A stretch of 64,000 bases of DNA from Labilibaculum antarcticum (lineage in GTDB: Bacteria; Bacteroidota; Bacteroidia; Bacteroidales; Marinifilaceae), in NCBI RefSeq assembly GCF_002356295.1, contig NZ_AP018042.1, positions 4,558,361-4,622,360 on the forward strand, written 5' to 3'. The number at the start of each line of letters is the position of its first letter. The first letter of the stretch is position 1. Below, one piece after another: positions 27,594-36,677 of this stretch. Both the position numbers and the translations under genes were made by a program. The notes under the pieces were generated by a model that had not been told where the DNA came from, did no database searches, and was given only the letters and a program-made list of their open reading frames with translations.

Positions 27594-28374
27594 GGAGATA
27601 ATTTTGGGTCTTCTTACTAATAAGTCATAAATTGTAGTCAAGCGAAAAGGGAAGTATTTTACATTTGTCCCTTTGTTATCATTTTTTTCTCGAGCCTGAA
27701 GGGCTCAAATAGTTTAGCCCGGGGTAAATGAGCACAGCGAATGCCACCCTGGGATATTAATGTGGCAGTAATTACCGACGCAGGTAAAAAAAATATTTGG
27801 AAAGCAATTCGCGTTTGCGTCGGAATAGCAAAAGGCTTATCCTTGAAGCTTAAAAAGTTGAAATTCGAACCTTAGGATAGTACCGATAATTCGTGAGTCA
27901 AAGCTTGATTTTAGGATAGTTTCGAATGTTACCAATTTTCAATAAAAAGAGTGAACCTCATTATTTTTTGTTTGTCCTTTAGCCGGACGGGCTTTTCATT
28001 TTTTCTAGAATAAAAAACGAAACAAAAAATCATTGCCAACGTCCTCAATCACCCGTTATTAGTTCGATTGCTAAACTACCGAACTTGTGAGATCATGAAC
28101 TCCTATTTATGAAATTTAAATGTGAATCAAAAGAACTCGCTACGCTCAAACAGCTTTTTGTTCTTAACGCTCTCTTCACTAAACGGGTCCCGATCTCCGG
28201 ACTCAATGTCAAATCTACATCCTCGAAAGATTGCGATTTTGCATCGTAATGCAGCAGGAATGCTTTAATCACTAGATATAAAAAAACCACCAAATTGCTC
28301 TGGTGGTTTTTCTTATGATTGGTCTAGTTCTAAAATCAGTTGACTGAAACGACTTATTTATTAAATGTTCTGCT
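27594..28374. other. 780-bp intergenic region with REP-like palindromes
   Basis: No convincing gene. Contains GAGCCTGAAGGGCTC (27692-27706) followed by a CCCGGGGTAAATG/CACCCTGGG segment, a GCCGGACGGGC hairpin near 27982, and the terminator at 28283-28310. The 28093-28293 stretch (minus) can be translated but has no start context or similarity and is not called. Confidence 0.5.
28283..28310 (-). terminator. Terminator of the glycan-degradation operon
   Basis: On the minus strand AAAACCACCA, 8-nt loop, TGGTGGTTTT continuing into TTTATA. A perfect 10-bp stem, 65 bp downstream of the BNR-protein stop codon. Confidence 0.85.
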
Positions 28375-31300
28375 TTAGATTTTTACTATTTTTTTGGTGA
28401 TACGGGCTTGTTCAAAGAGTATTTCAACAATGTAAACGCCAGCTTTAAAATCCGAAATATTAATTTCCCGGGTGTTCTTTGTTTCCAACACCTTGCTTCC
28501 GTGCATGGAGTAGATATTTACATCACTATTTTCATTCGCTCCGCTTATGGAAAATGAATCACTTACGATGTTTGGATTTATAAATACATTTTCTTTCGTT
28601 GGCGTCTGATTTTTTGGATCGAGTATATCCTTAATACCTACAAGGGTATTTTCATGAACCACTACTACGCAATTGTCTGAAAACCGATCATTGGAAATGG
28701 TAGCCCAAATTGTAGCTTTTCCTTTGTTTACGGGTGTAATTAATCCATATTGATCGACTGTAACAACTGCAGGGTTATCCGATTTCCAAACAATCGTTTC
28801 GTTAGCGTATTGATTTTGGATAATTTCAGCGGTAATTTGCTTGTCATCTCCCGCGTTGTATTCAATAACTTTGGGAGAAACGCTTACGGCTTGTACTGCA
28901 CTACCATTTTCGATTTCCCCTTTGTAAAAACCGCATCCTAATGTAGCCAGCCACAATTCCGACGGATTTTGAATGTTGAATTTGATGTCCTCAATATGGT
29001 TTGGTGATCCTATCGTTTTATTACTTTTTACCCAGCTAAGTCCTCTGTCACGGCTTACAAATACACCCGGATTTTTAGATAAGTATTCTACGGTAACCAC
29101 CAATAAATTATGGTCGTAAGGAGAGATATCGATGCATTCTGCCCCAGCATATTTAAACACTTGATTCCAGGTAGTTCCAAAATCATCGGTATACCAAACA
29201 CCATCACCTGCACCACGGTATCCGGTTGTTATATACATTCGGTTTGTATGATCGATGACAATATAGTTAACTCCTTCAACAGAAGATGGAGTGTTTACTT
29301 TCGTCCAATTTTCACCTCTGTTGCTTGAGTGATAAAGGCCACCCTGTGCAACAGGTGTCTCTTGAGAAAATGCGTTTTTCTCTGCAGCCACAAACAAAGA
29401 GGCTCTGGTATCATCACGAGGATCAAATTCAATATCTTTTATTCTGGAAGGAGAAGGCAAACCATTGTTCCGTTGTGAAAAGGTTTTTCCTTGATTATCA
29501 GAAAAATAAAAGCCGCCTTGATTTTCTTTCGAGGCATTTTTAATGCTTGTAATTCCGAAATAGAAATATTTATTATCAATGGGATCAATAGTCAGTGCGT
29601 TGGTATAGAAATCATCGCCCCAAGCATTAGTCGCAGGTGTGGCCACACCATAATTTCCCCAATTTAATCCTCCGTCGCTACTTCTAAAAATATTTTGCTT
29701 ATTTGCCTGTCGACTCGAAGTCGAATAAATGGTTTGATTATCGTATGGATCAAAAGCCATGGAGATTACTGTTTCCTGTGCACTTTTAATAAATTTTAAT
29801 GCTTGGCGATCATCCGGACTGTCATTGGTTGGAATCCATACACGATGCTCTCCCGATCCAAGTATGGCCGTTTCGTAGCGTTTATCTTGTCCTATTGTTA
29901 ATGCAGGAAGGTTACTGTTTCCGTGACCAATGATATTTCCATCAGCGGTGTAATCTTCATCCATTTGATTCCATGTTTCCCCATGATCGGTACTTAGCAT
30001 GGTGCTGTGATCCGAAATCATCATCACGCTTCCATCCACACCAACGGCAATTCCCCGGGTGGAACGCAAGGCATAATCGTTACCAGATTGCATGTGAGGA
30101 GATTCATGACCAACTTTCATGTTTTCATGATATGGATTGTCTCTCGATTCCCAATATGCCTTATCGTTGGCCCAGATATCTCCATACAAACGAGCTGTAT
30201 TTATCCATTTTTGACCGTCGTTGCTGGTTGTCCAAACCCGTCCCGGTACAATTGAGTTTGCAATTTGCGGGTCGGCAAATCCAATGTACAATGCGCTTTC
30301 GCGACTCGGATCAACACTTAGCATATTAAAACATTGAAGGGCATGCGTTGGCAAAGTAGGGTAAGCCGATTTTGCTGCAGCTTCAGTAATGCCGAACCAC
30401 TTGGCAATGTACTTGTAGTAATTTGCTGGCGTACCTCCTGTTAATTGGTTGATATCTAATCCTAAATCTCCGGTAATATTTGTCCAGTTGTCTCCGTTAT
30501 CAGTCGATTTAAAAATTCCTCCAGTACATTTAGTAGTGTTTCCATTGGCATGATATTGAATCTGATCAATCAGGTAGAGAACAAATTGATCAGTTGTCGC
30601 ATTGTAATAGAAATCCATGTCCATAACAATATCGTTGTCCAACTTTCCTGCAGAAATCTGAGTCCAGCTGGTTCCTCCATTATCCGATCGATACAAACCA
30701 TAGTTTGATGAAGCAAACACCTGTTGTGAATTCTTTGGGTTCACAATAATACGTCCAACTTGTGCTTTTGTATCCATTCCTGCATTAACAAGAGTCCAGC
30801 TTGAGCCAGCATCTTTTGTACGCCATAATTTCCCCTCATTATCAGCACTTGTGCCGTGTGGTTGAGCTGCCGTAATCTCCTGATAGCAGGATAACCATTC
30901 TTGTCCTCTTACATTTGAACCTCCGCCCACAAACCAAACATTCTTATTGTTTGGATCGATAGCTAAAGAGGCCACCTTTTTTCTCCAACCATCTTTATCG
31001 TAGCCATCAGCATCTTTCGTATACCACGGACAATTCGTAAGATTGGTCCAGTTTTGTCCTGTATCCTCCGTTTTCCACAATCTTGAAGATTCAATGGCCA
31101 AGCCAAAATTTGCATCACTGGGTGAATAATACAAATCGCGAATGTGGTAAAAATCACCATTGCCATCCGGATCTTTCATGCTGTACCACTCGGCACCATT
31201 ATTATTCGATTGATAAATGTTCCACATATCAGGACATAAAACTACCAATCCGGGTATAGTAGGGTGGTAACGCACCAAGTTTGCAAATCCCGCATTTCCA

Positions 31301-31458
31301 GGAGCAACTTGTTCCCAAAGAATGGTATTGTCTGAGGCTACTCGTTCTGTTGAAAGTTGATTGAAAAAATCCGCAGCATCTTTGGTTTGAGCATTTACTA
31401 GTATCGAAACGCTTACTAACAAGGAGCATATTAGAATTTTGGCTGGTCTTTTTTTCAT
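28375..31458 (-). CDS. T9SS-secreted BNR/VPS10-like beta-propeller protein with Big_2 domain
   Basis: A 1027-residue exported protein (signal peptide ending LVNAQ). About residues 40-860 are BNR/Asp-box-type repeats (SxDNGxxW: SSDGGLNWG, SRDRGLSWV, STDHGETWN), as in VPS10/sortilin and GH74 propellers. A bacterial Ig-like Big_2 domain (about 885-950, WKSDNPAVVTVDQYGLITP) and a C-terminal T9SS sorting domain (last ~70 residues, FKAGVYIVEI) follow. GH74 xyloglucanase activity is possible but the catalytic Asp pair cannot be assigned by eye. Last gene of a minus-strand group with two GH3 enzymes, so a role at the surface in glucan breakdown is inferred. Confidence 0.8.
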   Translation of the reverse strand: MKKRPAKILICSLLVSVSILVNAQTKDAADFFNQLSTERVASDNTILWEQVAPGNAGFANLVRYHPTIPGLVVLCPDMWNIYQSNNNGAEWYSMKDPDGNGDFYHIRDLYYSPSDANFGLAIESSRLWKTEDTGQNWTNLTNCPWYTKDADGYDKDGWRKKVASLAIDPNNKNVWFVGGGSNVRGQEWLSCYQEITAAQPHGTSADNEGKLWRTKDAGSSWTLVNAGMDTKAQVGRIIVNPKNSQQVFASSNYGLYRSDNGGTSWTQISAGKLDNDIVMDMDFYYNATTDQFVLYLIDQIQYHANGNTTKCTGGIFKSTDNGDNWTNITGDLGLDINQLTGGTPANYYKYIAKWFGITEAAAKSAYPTLPTHALQCFNMLSVDPSRESALYIGFADPQIANSIVPGRVWTTSNDGQKWINTARLYGDIWANDKAYWESRDNPYHENMKVGHESPHMQSGNDYALRSTRGIAVGVDGSVMMISDHSTMLSTDHGETWNQMDEDYTADGNIIGHGNSNLPALTIGQDKRYETAILGSGEHRVWIPTNDSPDDRQALKFIKSAQETVISMAFDPYDNQTIYSTSSRQANKQNIFRSSDGGLNWGNYGVATPATNAWGDDFYTNALTIDPIDNKYFYFGITSIKNASKENQGGFYFSDNQGKTFSQRNNGLPSPSRIKDIEFDPRDDTRASLFVAAEKNAFSQETPVAQGGLYHSSNRGENWTKVNTPSSVEGVNYIVIDHTNRMYITTGYRGAGDGVWYTDDFGTTWNQVFKYAGAECIDISPYDHNLLVVTVEYLSKNPGVFVSRDRGLSWVKSNKTIGSPNHIEDIKFNIQNPSELWLATLGCGFYKGEIENGSAVQAVSVSPKVIEYNAGDDKQITAEIIQNQYANETIVWKSDNPAVVTVDQYGLITPVNKGKATIWATISNDRFSDNCVVVVHENTLVGIKDILDPKNQTPTKENVFINPNIVSDSFSISGANENSDVNIYSMHGSKVLETKNTREINISDFKAGVYIVEILFEQARITKKIVKI

Positions 31459-31523
31459 GATTTTATTTTTTTCGAATACTATATTGAATTATGGAGTCTT
31501 CATTTGATCCTGATCCAATGAAA

Positions 31524-33779
31524 TTAATTTATAATGGTCTCACTGAAGAAAATATCCTTTTGAGATAGATGTTGAATCTCGCCTTTTAAGCTTACTGTTG
31601 ATTTTAGTTTGATATCGGTTGACGAAGCACCGACAAGGAAACTATAATTGCCTGGTTCAATTACCAATTTCATGTCTTTGTTATAAAAAGCAAATTGCTG
31701 AGGCGACACTAAAAATTGGATGTGTGTTTTGTTGCCTTTTTTTAGTTCAACTCTTGTGAATCCTTCCAGTTTTATTGGAGGACGAGGCATTGATAAATCG
31801 GTTGCTGCTACATACAATTGGGCAATTTCAGCACCATCCATATTGCCTGTGTTTTCAATGTCAAATTCCACAGAAATCCATTTGTCAGTTGTGTTTGCAT
31901 TGTCAGGCGCTGTTATATTGGAATATTTATAGGTAGTGTACGACAAACCATGTCCGAAAGAATAAAGTGGCATATCACTGGAATCATAACCGCCACTGTG
32001 CCATATTGGGCATTGTTCGTTGGTACGAGGAACTGTAACGGTCATTTTGCCGGAAGGATTAATGTTTCCGAGTAATAAATCGGCAACGGCGTTACCACCT
32101 TCTTCGCCAGGATACCAAGCCTGAATTATTGCTTTGCAGCCATCATTTACAGCGGTTAAAACATGTGGACGACCCCCAAAAATAATTAGGACTACGGGTT
32201 TGCCTGTAGCGATCAATTTTTGAACAAATTCTTCCTGCTCTCCTGCCAGTCTGATATCATTACGGTTGCGCCCTTCTCCGCACAAGTACCTGTTTTCGCC
32301 CATGGCAGCAATTATTACATCACTGTTTACTGCATATTCTATTGCCTTTTCAGGATTGGGTGTACCAAAATCTTTTGAGTCGATTTCGACCACTTTCTTT
32401 TCGCGCTCATCGCCTATGTCACCAACTTTAGCAACCGATTCTTTGTATGATTTTGTCCAGTCACAACCGCGTTCATATTCGATGTTGACGTCAGTATCGA
32501 CTTTATTTTGCAATCCTTCCAATAAGGTTACCAATTTTGGATTTGTTCCGCTTATTGGTTTCTTTCCCCAATAAAGCTTCAATGTTTGACTGGTGTAATC
32601 TCCGAGTAGTGATTCCACCGCATCAGCATTGGGACCAACAACAGCAATGTTCTTGATATCCTTTTTTAAAGGAAGAATCCCTTCGTTTTTCAGAAGAACC
32701 AAAGATTGACAAGCTGATAGGTAAGCCTGTTGGCGATTATGAGCCGGGTCTAATTCTATATTCTTGTCAATTTGAATTGGATTTTCAGGATCGAGTAATC
32801 CTAACCTTCCTTTTAATGTTAAAATCCGTTTTACGGCTTGATCAATAGCTTCCATTGAGACGAAACCTTTTTTGAGAGCTTCAGGCAATAATTTGTATGC
32901 ATCGCCACTAGGCAACTCTAAATCTACTCCGGTCTTCAATGCAATTACTCCAGCCTCTAATTTGCTGTTTGCATACTTATGCGATGCATGTATTTGTTTA
33001 ACTGCGAAATAGTCCGAAACAACCACGCCATCAAAGCCCCATTTTTCCCGCAATACATCTTTTAATAAAAAATCTGATGCGTGGGCTGGAACGCCTTGAT
33101 AGGCATGATAACCAGGCATTAAGCTTTGTGAATTCCCCAGGCGAACGGCGACTTCATGAGGCATTAAAATTTCTTCGTAAAATTCCCGTAGGTCATCGTT
33201 TTTACCGCCGTATCCTGCAAAGTGTTTGGTTGTAGCCGCAACTCCTTTGGTCAAATCGTCGGTCTGCATTCCCTTTACAAAAGCAAGTCCCATTCGCGAG
33301 GTCAGATAGGCCGATTCGCCAAAGCTTTCTTCCATTCTTCCCCAATGGGCATTTCTGCTAACATCAAGCATAGGCGAAAGAGCCAGCGTGGTTCCCAGCG
33401 ATCGCATTAATTTGGAGGTGAGAGAGGTGTTTGTTCTCAGTAATTCTGGATTCCACGAACATGAAATTCCTATTTGTTGGGGCAGGGTAGTGGCTCCTTC
33501 AATGTTGTATCCTGAAATGGCTTCACCGCGAGCTAGCTTGGGCTGATCGGCCTCACCCATTAATTGAGCAACTTTCTGATCCAAACTTAGTGTCGCAAAA
33601 ATCTCATGAACACGTTTTTGTATGATAGCCTCTTTTTCGGGAGTTATGCCTGAGTTAACTACTTTATTGGGACTGTTTGTGATTTTAATGTCTGTTTGCG
33701 AACAACTGACACCTACAAAAAGTATTGTTATCAATTGAATCGCGAAAAAGATTTTGATGCTTTTATAAATATTAGTCAT
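31524..33779 (-). CDS. GH3 beta-glucosidase-type lipoprotein
   Basis: A 751-residue glycoside hydrolase family 3 enzyme with a lipoprotein signal (LFVGVSC, Cys26), so probably lipid-anchored. The GH3 N-terminal TIM barrel carries KHFAGYG (185-191) and the nucleophile Asp256 in FDGVVVSDYFAV; the alpha/beta sandwich domain and a C-terminal fibronectin-III-like domain follow (GHGLSYTTYKYS, then PPIKLEGFTRVELKKG). The motif pattern fits beta-glucosidases (BglX-like), retaining mechanism, removing terminal beta-glucosyl residues. Middle of the locus, 65 bp before the BNR gene. Confidence 0.93.
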   Translation of the reverse strand: MTNIYKSIKIFFAIQLITILFVGVSCSQTDIKITNSPNKVVNSGITPEKEAIIQKRVHEIFATLSLDQKVAQLMGEADQPKLARGEAISGYNIEGATTLPQQIGISCSWNPELLRTNTSLTSKLMRSLGTTLALSPMLDVSRNAHWGRMEESFGESAYLTSRMGLAFVKGMQTDDLTKGVAATTKHFAGYGGKNDDLREFYEEILMPHEVAVRLGNSQSLMPGYHAYQGVPAHASDFLLKDVLREKWGFDGVVVSDYFAVKQIHASHKYANSKLEAGVIALKTGVDLELPSGDAYKLLPEALKKGFVSMEAIDQAVKRILTLKGRLGLLDPENPIQIDKNIELDPAHNRQQAYLSACQSLVLLKNEGILPLKKDIKNIAVVGPNADAVESLLGDYTSQTLKLYWGKKPISGTNPKLVTLLEGLQNKVDTDVNIEYERGCDWTKSYKESVAKVGDIGDEREKKVVEIDSKDFGTPNPEKAIEYAVNSDVIIAAMGENRYLCGEGRNRNDIRLAGEQEEFVQKLIATGKPVVLIIFGGRPHVLTAVNDGCKAIIQAWYPGEEGGNAVADLLLGNINPSGKMTVTVPRTNEQCPIWHSGGYDSSDMPLYSFGHGLSYTTYKYSNITAPDNANTTDKWISVEFDIENTGNMDGAEIAQLYVAATDLSMPRPPIKLEGFTRVELKKGNKTHIQFLVSPQQFAFYNKDMKLVIEPGNYSFLVGASSTDIKLKSTVSLKGEIQHLSQKDIFFSETIIN

Positions 33780-33925
33780 AGAGTTATTGAGTTTAATCTA
33801 TTTCTTATCTAGCGGACGCAAATTTCGAATAATTAAGATCGCGTCGGCTTCATTATGCCAAGGCCGCCACTTCCAGAAACTATTTTCAATTGCCTTCTAT
33901 TTTGTTTCTATCATAAAATCACCTG

Positions 33926-34201
33926 TTAATGTGTTAAACCATTGGGTGATGTCATTTTCCAGTTATTGCAAAATAATGGAATCGTTTGTGTCTCTTGACC
34001 TAAATTGACCACAGCATAAACCTCCTTGCCGAATGTCGAATCATTTTTTTGTTTTACATGATAAACCAAATCATTTACGATCCATTGCGAACAATGGATC
34101 GTTTTATTTGACTTTGGAGTATTCCATACTTTTATTTGTGCAAATGAAATTTGCACAATAAAAACAAAGAGGAATATGTCCGTGATTTTTTCATATTTCA
34201 A
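33926..34201 (-). CDS. Small secreted protein or remnant between the two GH3 genes
   Basis: From a TTG codon 18 bases after the upstream GH3 stop, the frame encodes 91 residues: a hydrophobic signal-like segment (ITDIFLFVFIVQISFAQ) followed by a soluble part ending KEVYAVVNLGQETQTIPL and a few more residues. No in-frame ATG lies near. The terminal part resembles the C-terminal beta-sandwich strands of several glycoside hydrolases, so this may be a truncated gene as well as a real small secreted protein. The longer frame upstream to 34330 overlaps the GH3 gene and is not accepted. Confidence 0.4.
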   Translation of the reverse strand: MKYEKITDIFLFVFIVQISFAQIKVWNTPKSNKTIHCSQWIVNDLVYHVKQKNDSTFGKEVYAVVNLGQETQTIPLFCNNWKMTSPNGLTH

Positions 34202-34221
34202 TTGAGAGTAAAATGCTTTTA

Positions 34222-36420
34222 TTATTTCAGTTGAATATTGATTTGTTGAGGTGTGGCAGCCCCTAGTTTCTTGCTTATCGTACTCGGGGAACAATTGCCC
34301 ACAACAACCTGATAGTCCCCCTTTCTCCATACCTTTTCTCCTTCGGTATTCACTACTTTCAATTGTTCAGGATTAACTGTGAATGAAACTGTTTTTTGTT
34401 CTCCTTTTTTGAGAGAGATACGTTCAAAAGCTTTCAAACTGCTAATCGGTAATCCTCCTGTTGTGTCTTTCGGACTAATATAAAGCTGCACAACTTCATC
34501 GATATCATACTTACCACTGTTTTTAATATCAACCTGTGCACTTAGTTCCGTATCTTTTTTCAGCTTGATTGAGCTTAACTTCAAGTTGCTGATTTCTGTT
34601 TCAGAGTAAGTTAAACCGAATCCAAACGGATACATAGGTTCCTTGGTCGTGTATTTGTAAGTACGACCTTTCATCGAATAGTCTTTGTAAGGAGGTAACT
34701 GATCCGCATTTTTAGGGAATGTTATTGGCAAATGCCCTGATGGTGAAATATCTCCAAATAAAACATCTGCTACTGCATTTCCTCCTTGCTCACCTGGATA
34801 CCAGATTTGTATAATCGCATCGCAGTCTTCTTCGATTCCTTCCAACGAAATTGGGCTTCCACTTGCAACTACTAATACCAATGGTCCTTTTTTATATTCA
34901 ACAAGCTGTTTGATGTAGTTTATTTGATTATCCGGAAGTTTCAGGTCTTTTTTATCACCTACATCCGAAGAAGCAATTGCGTCTACCTCTTCACCTTCAT
35001 AATCAGCAGTAAGTCCTACAACGCAAATGGTTACATCCGATTCGGCGGCTACATGTGGCGCCCAGTTCTTTGGGTTTATATTAGCCTGAAAAGGCAGTGC
35101 TCCCGAACGGTAGTTCAACGAGCTTCCTAATGAAACAGCATCTGTAATTCCTTCCAAAATAGTTACCAGGTTGGAACTAACCCCGTAATAACTTCCGATA
35201 AGCATGTCTGCTGAATTTGCAAACGGACCGGTAACATATGGTATTTTGATATCTTTTGATAATGGTAATGTGTTATTTCTGTTTTTTAGCAGAACAATTG
35301 ATTTTTGTGCTGCTTCACGAGCCAGTTGAACATGCTCATCGCAATGAATTTTATCAGGACTGATATTTCTGTATGGATTATCAGCTGATTCATCCAGCAT
35401 TCCCAATCGAAAACGTGTTTTGAAAAGTTGCTTGGTACGCTCAGTAATCAAATCCTCGGTTACGAGTCCTTGTTCTACAGCTTGATTCAATAATTTGTAG
35501 GTGCCACCACAATTTAAGTTCGTTCCTGCCTGCAAGGAAACAGCTGCAGCTTCTACAGGGGTTTTTACAAACTTTTGGCTACTTGTCACACCACTAACAG
35601 CACCACAATCTGAAGTAATATATCCATCAAATTTCCATTTGTCGCGTAGAATCTCTTGGAGTAAAAATGGACTTGCGCATGCAGGTTTTCCATAAACTGC
35701 ATTGTAGGCAGCCATAACACCTTCCACTTTTGCTTCTGTTACCAAAGCTTCAAAGGCAGGTAAATAAGTTTCATACAGATCTTGTTTGCTTGGCGCGGCA
35801 TTAAATCCGTGGCGTAAAGCTTCTGGTCCCGAATGAACAGCAAAATGCTTTGCGCAAGCGGCTGATTTTAAATAAATAGGATCATCCCCTTGAAGACCTT
35901 TTACGAAAGAGATTCCAATTTTCGACATTAAAAACGGATCTTCGCCATAGGTTTCCTGTCCACGTCCCCAACGCGGATCTCTGAATATGTTTACATTGGG
36001 TGTCCAAAAGGTTAAACCAGCATATTTGCTTCTGTTGCCCATTCTCTGGGAAATAATATATTTGGCTCTGGCTTCCGTTGAAATAGCTGATGCTACACGT
36101 TGAACCAATTCAGGGTCGAAAGTAGCTCCCATACCAATTCCTTGCGGAAAAATAGTTGCCTTGCCATTACGCGCAATACCATGTAATGCTTCATTCCACC
36201 AATCGTATTCCGGAATATCGAAACGGGGTAGGGCTGCAGCACTATTTGTCAATTGACTAATTTTTTCTTCTAAAGTCATTTGGGAAACTAAATTTTCGGC
36301 TCTGTCTTCTATCGACATCGAATGATCCTGAAATGAAAAGTCTACCTCTTGAGCTTTTGATATTCCCGCATTCAATATTACCGCAATTGCAAGGAGTATT
36401 ATTTGATGAATTCCATTCAT
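34222..36420 (-). CDS. GH3 beta-xylosidase/beta-glucosidase, secreted
   Basis: A 732-residue exported enzyme (signal peptide ending SKAQ). WWNEALHG (74-81), RDPRWGRGQETYGEDP (148-162), CAKHFAVHSGPE and the nucleophile Asp271 in YITSDCGAV match the xylosidase-type GH3 branch; the C-terminal sandwich and Fn3-like domains follow, with GFGLTYSE. The second GH3 gene downstream is of the glucosidase branch, so the pair may attack different linkages of the same polysaccharide. First gene of the minus-strand locus, divergent from the TPR/HTH regulator across ~260 bp. Confidence 0.93.
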   Translation of the reverse strand: MNGIHQIILLAIAVILNAGISKAQEVDFSFQDHSMSIEDRAENLVSQMTLEEKISQLTNSAAALPRFDIPEYDWWNEALHGIARNGKATIFPQGIGMGATFDPELVQRVASAISTEARAKYIISQRMGNRSKYAGLTFWTPNVNIFRDPRWGRGQETYGEDPFLMSKIGISFVKGLQGDDPIYLKSAACAKHFAVHSGPEALRHGFNAAPSKQDLYETYLPAFEALVTEAKVEGVMAAYNAVYGKPACASPFLLQEILRDKWKFDGYITSDCGAVSGVTSSQKFVKTPVEAAAVSLQAGTNLNCGGTYKLLNQAVEQGLVTEDLITERTKQLFKTRFRLGMLDESADNPYRNISPDKIHCDEHVQLAREAAQKSIVLLKNRNNTLPLSKDIKIPYVTGPFANSADMLIGSYYGVSSNLVTILEGITDAVSLGSSLNYRSGALPFQANINPKNWAPHVAAESDVTICVVGLTADYEGEEVDAIASSDVGDKKDLKLPDNQINYIKQLVEYKKGPLVLVVASGSPISLEGIEEDCDAIIQIWYPGEQGGNAVADVLFGDISPSGHLPITFPKNADQLPPYKDYSMKGRTYKYTTKEPMYPFGFGLTYSETEISNLKLSSIKLKKDTELSAQVDIKNSGKYDIDEVVQLYISPKDTTGGLPISSLKAFERISLKKGEQKTVSFTVNPEQLKVVNTEGEKVWRKGDYQVVVGNCSPSTISKKLGAATPQQINIQLK

Positions 36421-36600
36421 GATTTTGATTTTTGTTTTCTTTAAAAAAGCAAACTAGAATTTAATTAGCTTATCATTTTTAATGTCAAAGCTTTTATTTT
36501 AATATTGTAAATCTAGCGAATAGAGAATTGTTTTAACTTGTAAGACACTATTCAATCAATGTACTATTCGATGTTTTTACTAGTGTGTTGCTGTTTTTTG

Positions 36601-36608
36601 TATGTTTG
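36601..36608 (+). promoter_or_regulatory. -7 element (TATGTTTG) of the TPR/HTH regulator
   Basis: Exact match to the Bacteroidota TAnnTTTG consensus, 70 bp upstream of the ATG at 36678. The -33 element is not clear. Its position excludes the longer frame starting at 36585 as the usual translation start. Confidence 0.5.
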
Positions 36609-36677
36609 CAACTAGACAATAGGCTTAAAAGCTTACGAGTGAAATTTTATTGGTTAAATTCTGTAATCTTTGTTATC

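Noticed and set aside
28093-28293. 66-residue minus-strand frame before the BNR gene
   Set aside because: No start context, overlaps a terminator and shows no recognisable domain.
28375-31458. Sialidase or GH74 enzyme as a firm call
   Set aside because: BNR/Asp-box repeats are clear but no catalytic residue set of either family could be assigned by eye; kept as a propeller of unknown activity.
34202-34330. N-terminal extension of the small ORF between the GH3 genes
   Set aside because: It overlaps the end of the GH3 coding region in another frame and has a low-quality composition.
36585-36677. Longer N-terminus of the TPR/HTH regulator
   Set aside because: A consensus -7 element at 36601-36608 lies inside this stretch, and the ATG at 36678 gives a better membrane-segment N-terminus.
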